From assembly GCA_019090385.1 (NCBI GenBank), contig JAHRWB010000122.1:1-37769 (forward strand): a stretch of 37,769 bases of DNA, given 5' to 3'. The notes beneath the pieces were generated by a model. It did no database searches and was not told the DNA's origin. It was given only the letters and a program-made list of their open reading frames with translations. This document shows positions 15,784-24,976 of the stretch, piece by piece; within the stretch, counting starts at the first letter, position 1; the number at the start of each line of letters is the position of its first letter. The DNA is from Pseudomonadales bacterium. Its GTDB lineage: Bacteria > Pseudomonadota > Gammaproteobacteria > Pseudomonadales > Azotimanducaceae. The translations under genes and the position numbers were made by a program.

Positions 15784-16071
15784 ATGAACATTAAAACAAC
15801 CTATTTATTCTGTGCCATGATAGTACTGAGCATATTTTCTGTTAATGCCAGCGCCTATGATAAAAACAAAGCCTTAACCACTTGTAAGGCCCATATCTCT
15901 GATTTATATAAAGATAAACTTCAGCGCACCACTCTTCGAAAAACCAGAGCACGTAGCAATTACATCAAGCTCACAATGAAAGTATCCACCGTTGATGATA
16001 CCTTTAAGGCCGTTTGTAAAATTACTTCTGACGGTGAACTGACTTATACAACCGATCAAAAAGAAAAATAG
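15784..16071 (+). CDS. Small secreted or periplasmic protein of unknown function
   Basis: This 95-residue protein has a clear signal peptide: a short basic start, a hydrophobic core of about 14 residues and an NASA cleavage site near residue 24. The mature part of about 71 residues is rich in Lys, Thr and Arg and contains two cysteines (Cys34 and Cys78) that could form a disulfide. I do not recognise the family. AGGAGT lies ten bases upstream of the ATG, supporting translation. It stands alone between two large units, with a short hairpin just after the stop, so it is probably monocistronic and may have nothing to do with the catabolic genes around it. Confidence 0.75.
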   Translation: MNIKTTYLFCAMIVLSIFSVNASAYDKNKALTTCKAHISDLYKDKLQRTTLRKTRARSNYIKLTMKVSTVDDTFKAVCKITSDGELTYTTDQKEK

Positions 16072-16077
16072 CCGCCC

Positions 16078-16093
16078 GTACTCCCAAGAGTAC
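16078..16093. terminator. Short perfect hairpin after the secreted-protein gene
   Basis: GTACTC and GAGTAC enclose the loop CCAA seven bases after the stop. There is no T run after it, so it is only a weak intrinsic-terminator candidate. Confidence 0.25.
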
Positions 16094-16266
16094 ATTCTAC
16101 TTGACCACTGCAGCCCAAATTCGATAAAGCTATGTTGTTGCCGCAGTGGTTCGAGTCACGTTGCCAGTTTTTGATCAACTACTTGTAACTGGCCTTAATC
16201 TTGTGCATGTGCTTTCATTTTGCGCAGGCACATCAGGGTTTTACTCAACGTAGAAAGAGGATTTGA

Positions 16267-16803
16267 GTGGGGACAGCTACTTCTGTACGCGACCGAATTC
16301 TTCTTGCAGCCACTCAAGTGGTGAGCGAAGTCGGCTCAGGTCATCTCACCCTTGATAGGGTTGCTGCTACTGCCGGAGTTTCTAAAGGTGGCTTATTGTA
16401 CCATTTTGGAACTAAGCGCGAGCTAATCCAGGCAATGGTCTTTGAAGTTCTTGGTGCTTTCAGGAAAAAGATTACCGCCAAAATGGAGCAGACGGAAGTA
16501 TCCAAAAATGTGCGTTTAGCAGCAACTATTCAAGTAGTCAAAGAGCGTACTACCACGGAAAAGCAGCAACTCCGTGCACTTTTTGCAGCCTATTCAGAGG
16601 ATCCCAAACTGCTTGAACCTGCCAGGGAAGTACTAAAAAACCATGTGGATGAAATCCGAAATGAAGCCATAGATTCAGACGCGGCGCTCACAATTGTGCT
16701 GGCAATTGAAGGCATTCGCTTTATGGAGTTGTTTGAATTGCTGCCTCTGGATCAAAAAGAGGTGGATCACATGCTCGATAGATTACATGGACTATGCGTC
16801 TAA
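16267..16803 (+). CDS. TetR-family transcriptional regulator
   Basis: This 178-residue protein has a TetR-type DNA-binding domain at about residues 8-52 (RILLAATQVV, then LTLDRVAATAGVSKGGLLYHFGTKREL). The GGLLYHFGTK turn is the hallmark of this family. The remaining helical part would bind a small-molecule or acyl-CoA ligand and make the dimer. The GTG start at 16267-16269 is preceded by AGAGGA and gives the usual TetR domain position. It lies upstream of the MmgE/PrpD gene in the same direction with a 239-base gap and is the most central regulator in the window. Repressor of the nearby catabolic operons is the likely role; the target operator is not proven. Confidence 0.9.
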   Translation: MGTATSVRDRILLAATQVVSEVGSGHLTLDRVAATAGVSKGGLLYHFGTKRELIQAMVFEVLGAFRKKITAKMEQTEVSKNVRLAATIQVVKERTTTEKQQLRALFAAYSEDPKLLEPAREVLKNHVDEIRNEAIDSDAALTIVLAIEGIRFMELFELLPLDQKEVDHMLDRLHGLCV

Positions 16804-17042
16804 TTAACATTAGCTATAGACTATACGTAATTGATTAAAAAGACATATTTACCCCTGATATACCCTTCCTGTCTTTAATCATTGTGTCTGGCAGGTATAT
16901 TGCCTTGTCTATTATCCCTCCTTATGATTATGTTCATAGTGTTTGTCCGCTACTGACTATTGGCGACGATACATTGGTCTTTATTCACCCATTGCCAAGT
17001 GGCAGTATACTCAGGCTTTAATTTTCATTGCAGGGAATCTAT

Positions 17043-18392
17043 ATGTCAAAAAATCCAACCGCAGCGCTGGCCAAACGTATCACTGAGCACCGATTTACAG
17101 ATCTTCCGCCAGAAGCTGTCGAGGTCACAAAACAATGCTTGCTGGACTATATCGGTGTAACCTTTGCTGGATCGGCGGAACCCCTGAGTGAAATACTTCT
17201 GCAAGACGCACAGGAATCCGGCTGTTTTCCTCAAGCATCAATTATAGGTCGAAATGAAAGGCTGTCATTGGACCAGGCAGCACTTATTAACGGCTCGGCA
17301 AGCCATGCGCACGATTACGATGATGTGCATTCAGCTATGTCAGGGCACCCCACGGTACCTGTTGCACCTGCCGTATTTGCCTTGGGCGAACATTTGGGCG
17401 TTTCGGGCAGGGCAATGATCACTGCCTTTGCGACGGGTATTGATGCTGAATGCCTGGTCGGTACCTATATGGGTGGTTCTCATTACCACAAGGGTTTTCA
17501 TGCCACCGGAACAGTGGGTACTTTTGGCGCTGCAGCCGCATCCGCTAAGCTATTAGAGCTAAGCCAATCTGAAATCCAAAGCGCATTGGGCATCGCTGGC
17601 ACCCAGGCAGCGGGATTAAAAGCCCAGTTTGGCACTATGTGTAAACCCCTGCATGCAGGCCGAGCAGCTGCTACCGGACTACAATCGGCAAAACTAGCGG
17701 CAAAAGGTTTTTCCAGCCATGATGATATACTCTCCACCGAACGTGGCTTTGGCGCGACACAAAGCAATAACCCCTCGCTTGAGAAATTTTTTAGTGCACT
17801 CAAGACACCCAGTTTTGTTCCTGGCATTGCTTTTAAATATCATTCTGCCTGTTTTTTAACGCATTCGTCTCTAGAGGCAATTCACCAAATCAAACGCGAG
17901 CATTCACTCACTGCCGATACCGTACAGGCAGTGGATATCCATGTTGCCCCAGGCCACTTTGGTGTATGTAACATATTGGAACCCAAGACCGGGCTGGAAA
18001 TAAAGTTCAGTCTAAGGTTTACTGCGGCTATGGCATTATTTGACCTGGCCACTTCTCAAATTGATATTTATACCGATGAACTCTCCCAGGACCCGGCCCT
18101 GATCGCACTCAGAGACAAAGTAACCGTGCACGCATTTGACAAAACGCGGCGCGAAACAATCGTCAATATCAGGACGGCAGAGGGTGAATACAGTGCCGAA
18201 GCAGATGTCACCATTCCTCAAACGGATCTGGATGCTCAAAGGGAGAGGCTGCAATCCAAATTCAGAGCTCTAACCTATAAACGGCTTGGCGAAGCCAAAT
18301 CGGAGCGCATATTGGAACTGGTCAATACTCTGGAACAGCAAGAAGACATGTCTGAGCTATTTGCATTACTGAGAACTCTCCCAAACAAGTGA
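17043..18392 (+). CDS. MmgE/PrpD family protein
   Basis: This 449-residue protein is of the 2-methylcitrate dehydratase (PrpD/MmgE) and cis-aconitate decarboxylase superfamily. It shows the N-terminal all-helical domain with NGSASHAHDYDDVH, the GFHATGTVGTFGAAAASAK loop, the KPLHAGRAAATG motif and YHSACFLTHSSLEAI. The ATG at 17043 has CAGGGA upstream. A TTG at 17028 in the same frame would add five residues but is less likely. Members dehydrate tricarboxylates or act on related CoA-free acids. An MmgE/PrpD gene also occurs in the P. aeruginosa itaconate locus beside CoA-transferase, hydratase and CitE-like genes, which parallels the content at 1.3-6 kb here. The true substrate is unknown. Confidence 0.88.
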   Translation: MSKNPTAALAKRITEHRFTDLPPEAVEVTKQCLLDYIGVTFAGSAEPLSEILLQDAQESGCFPQASIIGRNERLSLDQAALINGSASHAHDYDDVHSAMSGHPTVPVAPAVFALGEHLGVSGRAMITAFATGIDAECLVGTYMGGSHYHKGFHATGTVGTFGAAAASAKLLELSQSEIQSALGIAGTQAAGLKAQFGTMCKPLHAGRAAATGLQSAKLAAKGFSSHDDILSTERGFGATQSNNPSLEKFFSALKTPSFVPGIAFKYHSACFLTHSSLEAIHQIKREHSLTADTVQAVDIHVAPGHFGVCNILEPKTGLEIKFSLRFTAAMALFDLATSQIDIYTDELSQDPALIALRDKVTVHAFDKTRRETIVNIRTAEGEYSAEADVTIPQTDLDAQRERLQSKFRALTYKRLGEAKSERILELVNTLEQQEDMSELFALLRTLPNK

Positions 18393-18473
18393 TGTTCACG
18401 TGAAACATATTGGCAGCTTACAGCACTAAAATAGGCTTGTCGTTTAGTCACAATAAGATACAAAGAGGTAAGC

Positions 18474-19511
18474 ATGAAAACCCGAATTACTGAGCTATTT
18501 GGCATAGAACATCCCGTGTTACTGCCTGGCATGACGCGGGTTTCAGTACCGACACTGGTCGCAGCTATCAGCAATTCCGGTGGGCTGGGTTTGCTGGCTA
18601 CAGTATCACTCAATGCCAGTGAAACCCGTGATGCAATCCGTGAGGTACGAAAGCTTACCTCGCAACCCTTTGGTATCGGCATACCCTTAATGGTCCCGGA
18701 TGCGGAAGAGAAAGTGCGTATTGCGCTTTCAGAACAAGTTCCTGTTATCAATTATGCACTCGGCAAAGGAGACTGGATCGCTAAGGAAGCTCATACATTT
18801 GGTGGGAAAGTCATCGCGACAATTACCAATGAGCGACATGCTCTCAAAGCGGTTGATGCCGGCGCTGACGCGCTTTTGGTCACTGGCCACGAAGCAGCAG
18901 GACATGGCAGCCCTGTTACCTCTCTGGTTCTGATACCTGCTCTGGCAGACCGCTTATCGGTCCCATTAATAGCCGCTGGCGGCTTCGGAGATGGACGTGG
19001 CCTGGCAGCGGCCCTGGCTCTGGGTGCCGATGCCGTTGCAATGGGCACTCGATTTTCAACTGCCCAGGAAAGCCCTTTACACGGAGCAAGCAAACAAGCG
19101 GTGTTGGATAAATCTATTGCAGACACAATATGTACGAACCGTTTTGACGGTATGGAGTGCCGGATCATGCTTACTCCTAAAGCAAGCAAGATATTGCAGG
19201 AAAAAGTTAACTACTTTCAGGCCTTTTTAGCTGCGAGCAAAATGGCATCAACCATGAGCAAGCCCTGGTGGCAAATTATTACCGGTGTGTTACGCAAAGG
19301 GCCTGCACGCACCATAGAATTGGCACGCATGGCAGGAGCAGCGGAAGCCATGCGTTTAGCTGTTGATGAGGGCGATCATCAGAATGGTCTGCAACCCATA
19401 GGGCAGGTCCAGGGATTAATCAATGACTCCCCTACTGTTGAAGCATTAATGGGGCGCATTTTACAGCAAGCCATAGAGGCGAGTTCACGAGCTAGTGCTG
19501 GCCTTAGCTGA
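18474..19511 (+). CDS. Nitronate monooxygenase/NPD-like FMN oxidoreductase 1
   Basis: This 345-residue FMN TIM-barrel protein is of the 2-nitropropane dioxygenase family. Evident motifs are HPVLLPGMTRVSVP near the start, NSGGLGLLA, VTGHEAAGHGSP with the active-site His, and AAGGFGDGRGLAAALALGADAVAMGTRF binding the FMN phosphate. GAGG lies before the ATG. It follows the MmgE/PrpD gene by about 80 bases in the same direction and may be co-transcribed with it. Family members oxidise nitronates, but many act as flavin-dependent enoyl reductases or dehydrogenases, and context suggests a catabolic redox step. It is clearly different from the two longer paralogues at 19.6 and 32.3 kb. Confidence 0.87.
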   Translation: MKTRITELFGIEHPVLLPGMTRVSVPTLVAAISNSGGLGLLATVSLNASETRDAIREVRKLTSQPFGIGIPLMVPDAEEKVRIALSEQVPVINYALGKGDWIAKEAHTFGGKVIATITNERHALKAVDAGADALLVTGHEAAGHGSPVTSLVLIPALADRLSVPLIAAGGFGDGRGLAAALALGADAVAMGTRFSTAQESPLHGASKQAVLDKSIADTICTNRFDGMECRIMLTPKASKILQEKVNYFQAFLAASKMASTMSKPWWQIITGVLRKGPARTIELARMAGAAEAMRLAVDEGDHQNGLQPIGQVQGLINDSPTVEALMGRILQQAIEASSRASAGLS

Positions 19512-19598
19512 TTGCTAAGACCAGACACCAAGTACAGCAGAATTTACCAGAAAACGCACTGGCTGAATCTTCACAACGTGCACCCCGCCGCACCCAGA

Positions 19599-20723
19599 TT
19601 ATTCTGAGGGCATCAGACCTTCCAGCATTTCCGCTGTATCAAGATATTCATTAACAAATTCAGAAACTTGATCACGCGCACTAATGGACTGGTTCATCCG
19701 CCCGACTATCTGTCCAACCGGATTGAGTGCCACATCTTTAGCCGCCTCAGGATGGCGATTCATCCTGGATAAAGATTCACTGGCCAACATCATTTGCATG
19801 GGTGCCCCCAGAGGTTCAGGGTTACCCGGAGCTTCCCAGGCATTGGTCCAATCATTGCGCAACATACGTGCGGCTTTACCCGTAAATGAACGGCTACGCA
19901 CAGTGTCGCTAGAGCTTGCGTTTAGCAGCAACTCCTTGGAGATTGGATTGGTTTCAGCATCGGTTGTTGTCAGCCAAATTGATCCACACCATACACCCTG
20001 AGCACCCAGGCACAACGCAGCAGCCATTTGCCGGCCGCTGCCTACCCCACCCGCTGCCAACACAGGAATATCACCGGCTACTTCAACCACTTCTGGCCAC
20101 AGTACCATGCTGCCAATTGCGCCAGTATGACCTCCTCCTTCATAACCCTGGGCAATAATAAAGTCCATTCCAGCCTCAACATGATGTTGCGCATGCTTTG
20201 GACTACCACACAATGCACCTATCAGAACGCCAGCATCCTGTACCTGTTTAATAATATCTGCCGGAGGCGTGCCCAAGGCATTGGCAATCAACTTCACATT
20301 TTTGTGCGCCAAAGCTACTTCGACCAGAGGCCTGCCTGAAGTGTCGGTCATCATCAGGCGATCAGGCGGACTATTGCTGCCATCATGCAAAGGCGGAACA
20401 TCGTGCTCATCAAGTAAAGTTCGAGCAAATTCCCGGTGCCCCGAAGGAATGGCCGCTTGAACTATTTCTCTCAATTTATCATGATCCTGCTCTCCCCGCC
20501 CTTCAAACTTGTTGGGGATGATTACATCGACTCCATAGGGCCTGTCTCCAACTTTTTCGTCTATCCAGCTTAATTCTACTTCGAGTTGCTCCGGAGAAAA
20601 TCCCGCGGCACCCAGCACGCCAAATCCACCGGCATTGGTAACAGCGGCTACTACATCCCGACAATGGGTAAAAGCAAAAATAGGGAAATCAATACCCAGT
20701 TTTTTGGCGAATTTTGTTTGCAT
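19599..20723 (-). CDS. Nitronate monooxygenase-like FMN oxidoreductase 2
   Basis: This 374-residue FMN barrel protein begins MQTKFAKKLGIDFPIFAFTHC. The motif AQGYEGGGHTG holds the expected active-site His, and AAGGVGSGRQMAAALCLGAQGVWCGS binds FMN. The frame stays open upstream to 20858, but the ATG at 20721-20723 has GGGAG before it and matches the paralogue's start exactly, so I take that as the start. The paralogue at 32323-33450 is about two-thirds identical by eye along the whole length. The gene ends 87 bases from the preceding plus-strand gene and diverges from the CoA-transferase-like gene beyond. Function in this subgroup is unclear; reduction or dehydrogenation of a pathway intermediate is plausible. 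Confidence 0.87.
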   Translation of the reverse strand: MQTKFAKKLGIDFPIFAFTHCRDVVAAVTNAGGFGVLGAAGFSPEQLEVELSWIDEKVGDRPYGVDVIIPNKFEGRGEQDHDKLREIVQAAIPSGHREFARTLLDEHDVPPLHDGSNSPPDRLMMTDTSGRPLVEVALAHKNVKLIANALGTPPADIIKQVQDAGVLIGALCGSPKHAQHHVEAGMDFIIAQGYEGGGHTGAIGSMVLWPEVVEVAGDIPVLAAGGVGSGRQMAAALCLGAQGVWCGSIWLTTTDAETNPISKELLLNASSSDTVRSRSFTGKAARMLRNDWTNAWEAPGNPEPLGAPMQMMLASESLSRMNRHPEAAKDVALNPVGQIVGRMNQSISARDQVSEFVNEYLDTAEMLEGLMPSE

Positions 20724-20993
20724 GTCCAATCTCCCGCTATCAAGTAATATTCGATTGCTGACTATAGTACTAATTATTTCCCACCATTGTCTCCTTTCGA
20801 AATCGCAATTTAAATTGCACACCACCTGCCTACTGGTTTTGCATGGAATAATGTGCAACCCTTAAACCCGGCCACGCGCCCTGCTTGTGTATCTGATTAC
20901 GCATATTGGGTATTCATTTACCTGGCCTGTTAAGACTGCACTTTGGGTACTGGACCTGACCAGCACTGAACATGAATTTGGGGGAACGACAGA
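20724..20993. promoter_or_regulatory. Divergent promoter region with a 14-base palindrome
   Basis: This gap lies between the leftward flavoprotein gene and the rightward CoA-transferase-family gene, so it should carry two promoters. It holds the perfect palindrome GCAATTTAAATTGC at 20805-20818, and a GTGCAA repeat of opposite orientation further on. No regulator could be matched. GGGGGAA precedes the ATG at 20994. Confidence 0.4.
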
Positions 20994-22454
20994 ATGAGCA
21001 ACTGGAGAGAGATCTTCGAATCACGCCAATGTACGCCGGAACAGGCGGTCGCGGGCATTAAAAGTGGCGATACCGTCAATTTACCTATACTGGCACCCAA
21101 TTCGGTATTGAAAGCACTTTGGGCACGCCGAGATGAATTACGTGATGTGCGTTTGCAGTTAAATGCCCCCACACATAACCCCGGTTGGTTTGGAGAGGAT
21201 AGCGCTGATTCGTTCAGTATTGATTTCGAAATCTTCATTGGTGATTTCGCTCGTAGCACCCATGACGAAAAACGTGGTGTTTACTTACCTAATCTATTTT
21301 CTACCTGTTTTAAAGCCAGCGATGAACAACGCCCCGATACCCGGGTTGCAAATGTCGGTATCGTCGCCTGCTCGCCCCCTAACGATGCAGGATATGTTCA
21401 TTTTGGACCTCATCACTGGACTAAACGCAGCCTTATTCGACGCGCAGACCTGGCAATAGCAGAGATTGATCCACTGATGATAAATGTGCATGGCGATGTG
21501 TATGCCCACGTCTCTGAATTTGACCACTTCATCACAAGTGAGAAAAAAGCCATTTCCCAAGCAGATATTGACGAAGCATTAACCACTGTAAAACCAGAAA
21601 ACCTTGAAGAAATCACGAAGCTGATACCACTAATCCCAAAAGAAAGATTGCGCTTACTACTTCCGCTAATAGGTGGTTTTGAGCCAGAGGCATTAAAAAA
21701 CCAGCTTGGACTGATAGAACCTCCCGCAGCCTACAAAGCAATAGCTGAAAATCTCAAACCCCTGATTGACGATGGAGATTGCATTCAGATAGGCATTGGA
21801 GAACCGTCAAGTTTAATGGTTAAGTTGGGCGTTTTTGACGAGCGCAAAGATCTTGGCATGCATACCGAGCTAATAGCACCTGGAACTGCCGGGTTGGTTG
21901 AAAAGGGAATACTGAACGGCAAGCGCAAAAATCAATTTAAAGGTCAGGTTGTAGCAGCTGCATGGAGCGGTGGCACCGACCAGGATATGAGATTTATCAA
22001 TGATAACCCTACCTTCCAGCTGTTTGACCCAGAGTTTATTCTTGATCTGCGCCTTATTTCACAAAACGATCGCCAGGTTTCCATTAATAGCGCTCTATCA
22101 ATTGATTTAACGGGACAGATAAATGCCGAATCCGTATTTGGTGCACGCATGATTAATGGTACAGGTGGGCAACCTGAAAATCATATAGGTGCATTTCTAT
22201 CCAAGGGTGGGAAATGTATCACTCTAATTCCTTCTACCGCACTAGATGGTGCGATATCGCGTATTGTCCCTCAGCTGGAAGCTGGCTCCTTAGTCACCAT
22301 ACCACGCTATTATGCAGACATGATTGTTTCCGAATATGGCGTAGCCAGGTTGTTAGGAAAAAATCACCTGGATCGTGCTAAAGAACTAATTGCAATTGCT
22401 CATCCAGACTTCCGGGAAGACCTGCAGAAAGCGGCTAAGGAACTATTTGGCTAG
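20994..22454 (+). CDS. Acetyl-CoA hydrolase/transferase family protein (4-hydroxybutyrate CoA-transferase-like)
   Basis: This 486-residue protein has the two-domain acetyl-CoA hydrolase/transferase architecture. Recognisable segments are GIKSGDTVNLPI near the N-terminus, DAGYVHFGPHH, IGIGEPSSL and LGMHTELIAPG with the expected active-site Glu (about residue 292). It also shows NGTGGQPENHIGAFLSKGGKC and the final PRYYADMIVSEYGVARL. The length exceeds the roughly 430 residues of 4-hydroxybutyrate CoA-transferases by an insert around residues 187-240. The protein would transfer CoA between short acids, using a donor such as acetyl-CoA. A strong GGGGGAA site precedes the ATG. It converges with the EamA gene, 24 bases between the stops. 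Confidence 0.85.
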   Translation: MSNWREIFESRQCTPEQAVAGIKSGDTVNLPILAPNSVLKALWARRDELRDVRLQLNAPTHNPGWFGEDSADSFSIDFEIFIGDFARSTHDEKRGVYLPNLFSTCFKASDEQRPDTRVANVGIVACSPPNDAGYVHFGPHHWTKRSLIRRADLAIAEIDPLMINVHGDVYAHVSEFDHFITSEKKAISQADIDEALTTVKPENLEEITKLIPLIPKERLRLLLPLIGGFEPEALKNQLGLIEPPAAYKAIAENLKPLIDDGDCIQIGIGEPSSLMVKLGVFDERKDLGMHTELIAPGTAGLVEKGILNGKRKNQFKGQVVAAAWSGGTDQDMRFINDNPTFQLFDPEFILDLRLISQNDRQVSINSALSIDLTGQINAESVFGARMINGTGGQPENHIGAFLSKGGKCITLIPSTALDGAISRIVPQLEAGSLVTIPRYYADMIVSEYGVARLLGKNHLDRAKELIAIAHPDFREDLQKAAKELFG

Positions 22455-22478
22455 CTCTGTCTGGTAGAAATTAAGAGC

Positions 22479-23417
22479 TCAACCGAGCTTGCGCAGATCT
22501 GCCAGTATTAGCACAGTCAACCCTACGGTAATTACCAGCAAACCGACTAAATTGTTGGGGGATATACTCTCCCCCAACACCAAAGCCGCACCAATCACGC
22601 CAATAACAGGAACACCTAACATTCCCAAAGAAGTATTTATAGCTGGCAGAGTGCGCGTTACTGTGATCATTGCCCAGAAGCAAAAAGCAGTTGCCAAGGG
22701 GCCATTGTAGAGCATGATAAGCGCCGTTTTACCTGACAAAATAATCTGCTTGTCTGTTTCCAGGTAAAATACCGCTGGCAACAGTATTAGCATGGCTATG
22801 ACAAATTGCCACGGTGCCAAAGACAGTGGTGTACCTTGCCATTGGTGGCCTTTGATATGAATCATCAGTACCGACCACAAAAACGCAGTGAAGAGCAATA
22901 TTCCATTACCCTTTAGCGTATCCGGATTTGACCAGTCAAACGCAGCGGGATTAAACATTATAAGTATGCCTATCAAGCCTAAAATAAAACCTATCCACTT
23001 TAAAAAACTAACCTTTTCCCCCAAAATGATAATGGCCATTGGCACAATCCAAATAGGCGTAGTATAGGTCAGTATTGCGGAACGCCCTGCCGGCACATAC
23101 TGCAAGGCATAGTTCACCAAGCCCATAAAAGTACCCATTTGCACCAAACCAATACTCAGTACAACAGGCCAGTCATGCCGACTCGGCAACCTCAATTGGC
23201 CAGCAAGGGCCGCTGCAATAAACATAACAAGTGCAGCAAGCACAACGCGCACCAAGGCAAAGGTAAAAGGAGCGATAAGTTGCTCCCCCATAGCAATTTT
23301 CATGATAGGCCAGTTACATCCCCAGATAAGGATAACCAGACCCAAAAGCAAACTTGCCTTTCCTATTGATGGCCCTGAGGCGCTCTCGGTTACTGTACTA
23401 ATGACAAACTCCTGCAC
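22479..23417 (-). CDS. EamA/DMT-superfamily transporter
   Basis: This 312-residue membrane protein has about ten hydrophobic segments and two EamA repeats, typical of drug/metabolite transporters of the RhaT/YdcZ sort. Marks include LLGLVILIWGCNWPIMKIAM at the first helix and a WIVPMAIIILGEKVSFLKWIGFILGLIG block, with the second repeat ending VLGESISPNNLVGLLVI. It would export or import a small metabolite across the inner membrane. The start is uncertain: the GTG at 23415-23417 gives the listed length but has no clear site before it. A CAGGAG just inside the frame could instead serve an ATT codon a few residues on. Nearby genes suggest efflux of a pathway metabolite, but this is a guess. Confidence 0.85.
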   Translation of the reverse strand: MQEFVISTVTESASGPSIGKASLLLGLVILIWGCNWPIMKIAMGEQLIAPFTFALVRVVLAALVMFIAAALAGQLRLPSRHDWPVVLSIGLVQMGTFMGLVNYALQYVPAGRSAILTYTTPIWIVPMAIIILGEKVSFLKWIGFILGLIGILIMFNPAAFDWSNPDTLKGNGILLFTAFLWSVLMIHIKGHQWQGTPLSLAPWQFVIAMLILLPAVFYLETDKQIILSGKTALIMLYNGPLATAFCFWAMITVTRTLPAINTSLGMLGVPVIGVIGAALVLGESISPNNLVGLLVITVGLTVLILADLRKLG

Positions 23418-23833
23418 AAATTAGGGAATATTTTAAATCATGGGAAATTAAGGTAAGGCGCTGACCTAGAGTAAGCCAACAAAAATTATTTTTTGATAAG
23501 CAATGTATGGTAAATATAGACGTATGAGGAAAATATCGATCAATTGCGCCAACAACATAGAACTGGACAACTAAACATAGATCTGGCCGATTATAAAATG
23601 CGCCCAGAGTGAAATTCAGAGGCTAATATATAACACACTTCTCGGTAGGTTCCAGGCATCAAACAAAGGCATGCATCACAACAGTCATATTTTAGCGCTC
23701 TTGTTATGTTTGCCCAATTTGAATTGCCTGGTTTATAAAAGATATGTAAATAGAAATACCATTTGCAAGTCAGTCTCGCCACACTTCTCCGAAAGATTTG
23801 CGTCTCAAAGACAGACTTGCAAGGTTCTCATTA
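23418..23833. other. Intergenic region with an inverted repeat (416 bases)
   Basis: I see no gene here. The region follows the stop of the amidohydrolase gene (minus strand) and precedes the start of the transporter gene. It holds a 9-base inverted repeat (see the terminator entry) and a long AT-rich stretch at 23420-23600 that could contain the transporter promoter. No clear -35/-10 boxes stand out. Confidence 0.5.
23763..23822 (-). terminator. Long hairpin after the amidohydrolase gene
   Basis: TTGCAAGTC at 23763-23771 pairs with GACTTGCAA at 23814-23822, and a further four-base match follows after one mismatch, enclosing about 30 unpaired bases. It sits just 11 bases beyond the minus-strand stop, so termination or mRNA 3'-end protection is possible. 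No T run is present. Confidence 0.35.
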
Positions 23834-24937
23834 CTATACAGACAGCTTATATAAGTCTGCCACATTGTTGTGTAGTACGTCGTCTTTTTGCTCTGAGGTC
23901 AGATGCACCGTATGCTTTGCCAGCAGTTCCTTGGACCAGGGCCAAGTTGAGTCTGAATGAGGGAAATCATTCGCCCACATTAGACGCTTAGGATTTAGCA
24001 TATCGATTACCTGAAAAGCTACCCAATCATCCTGAAAGGTGATGTAGATATTTTCTTTAAAGTACTCACTCGGAAGCTTTTCCAGGTTTTGTCCTTTCAT
24101 CCAGTAACGGTGACGCTTGTACGCATGATCCATACGATACATGTAATGTGGCACCCATCCGGCATCGGCTTCAACGCAGCAGATTTTAAGGTCTGGGTTA
24201 CGCTCAAATACACCTGAGAAAATCAACATTCCCATAATGTCCTGACAACCACGAATAATGGACTGAAAGGCATTTATCCTGGGACCTCGAGAGTCTTCAC
24301 CCAAGGTATCGGCACTACCGGTTAAGATATGAAACGACAGTGGCAATTCCAGTTCGATGGCCAACTGCCAAAATGCATCATAAGCGGGGCTGTCGTAATC
24401 CAGCTCACCAGGATTACCGGGCATCATCACACCAGGAAAACCCTGCGCCTTAATCTCTTTTAAATCTTCAATACCCTCGTTTATCGAGCCCATGGCGATT
24501 TGCGCCAACGGAATTAAGCGTGTGCGGTCTTCATCGCAATACTCCAAAAGCCAGTGATTATATGCTTTCATACAGGCCCGCTTATAAGCGAAATCAGGAT
24601 GATTACACATCACCATGCCAACGGTTGGGTAAATTATTTCAGCAGCAACACCGTCCTTATCCTGATCTGCTATCCGATACTTAGAGTTCCAACCCCCTTT
24701 CCACAAATCTTTAAACAGGGTTCCTTCCATAGCCAGAGATTTAGGGTCGAGACCCGCGGCGGCAACAAGCCCCATTGGAATGGGAGTCGCCATTCCATCA
24801 ATAACATAAACGTCTCCCAAGCCCTCTTTGAATTTCATCACCGGCGCAACATCGCGGTATTTTGCGTCGATATACTTGGTATAACAATCGGGCGGTTCAG
24901 TAATATGTGAATCTGCTGAAATGACTGCTACGGACAT
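23834..24937 (-). CDS. Amidohydrolase 2-family protein (DSH-type)
   Basis: This 367-residue TIM-barrel amidohydrolase begins ISADSHITEPPD. The D-x-H at Asp9/His11 is the variant metal motif of the amidohydrolase 2 (decarboxylase-like) group. Further ligands are likely the SFHILTG His and the ANDFPH Asp; a Glu (CCVEAD) stands where another His is usual in ACMSD. GGAG lies before the ATG. It is the last gene of a unit with an enoyl-CoA hydratase and a VOC dioxygenase. It may decarboxylate or hydrolyse a ring-cleavage product, in parallel with the amidohydrolase at 6.2-7.2 kb, from which it is clearly distinct. Confidence 0.85.
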   Translation of the reverse strand: MSVAVISADSHITEPPDCYTKYIDAKYRDVAPVMKFKEGLGDVYVIDGMATPIPMGLVAAAGLDPKSLAMEGTLFKDLWKGGWNSKYRIADQDKDGVAAEIIYPTVGMVMCNHPDFAYKRACMKAYNHWLLEYCDEDRTRLIPLAQIAMGSINEGIEDLKEIKAQGFPGVMMPGNPGELDYDSPAYDAFWQLAIELELPLSFHILTGSADTLGEDSRGPRINAFQSIIRGCQDIMGMLIFSGVFERNPDLKICCVEADAGWVPHYMYRMDHAYKRHRYWMKGQNLEKLPSEYFKENIYITFQDDWVAFQVIDMLNPKRLMWANDFPHSDSTWPWSKELLAKHTVHLTSEQKDDVLHNNVADLYKLSV

Positions 24938-24976
24938 AAATTTTCTCCTATTAATTAATGGTGCTGAGTCAGCCGG

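Noticed and set aside
16829-16880. Imperfect hairpin after the TetR gene (GATTAAAAAGACA with TGTCTTTAATC)
   Set aside because: It needs a two-base bulge and a loop of about 24 bases, and no T run follows, so it is too weak to list as a terminator.
18275-18751. Minus-strand open frame of 158 codons
   Set aside because: It covers the end of the MmgE/PrpD gene and the start of a flavoprotein gene. Composition is serine-rich and random-like, with no ribosome site.
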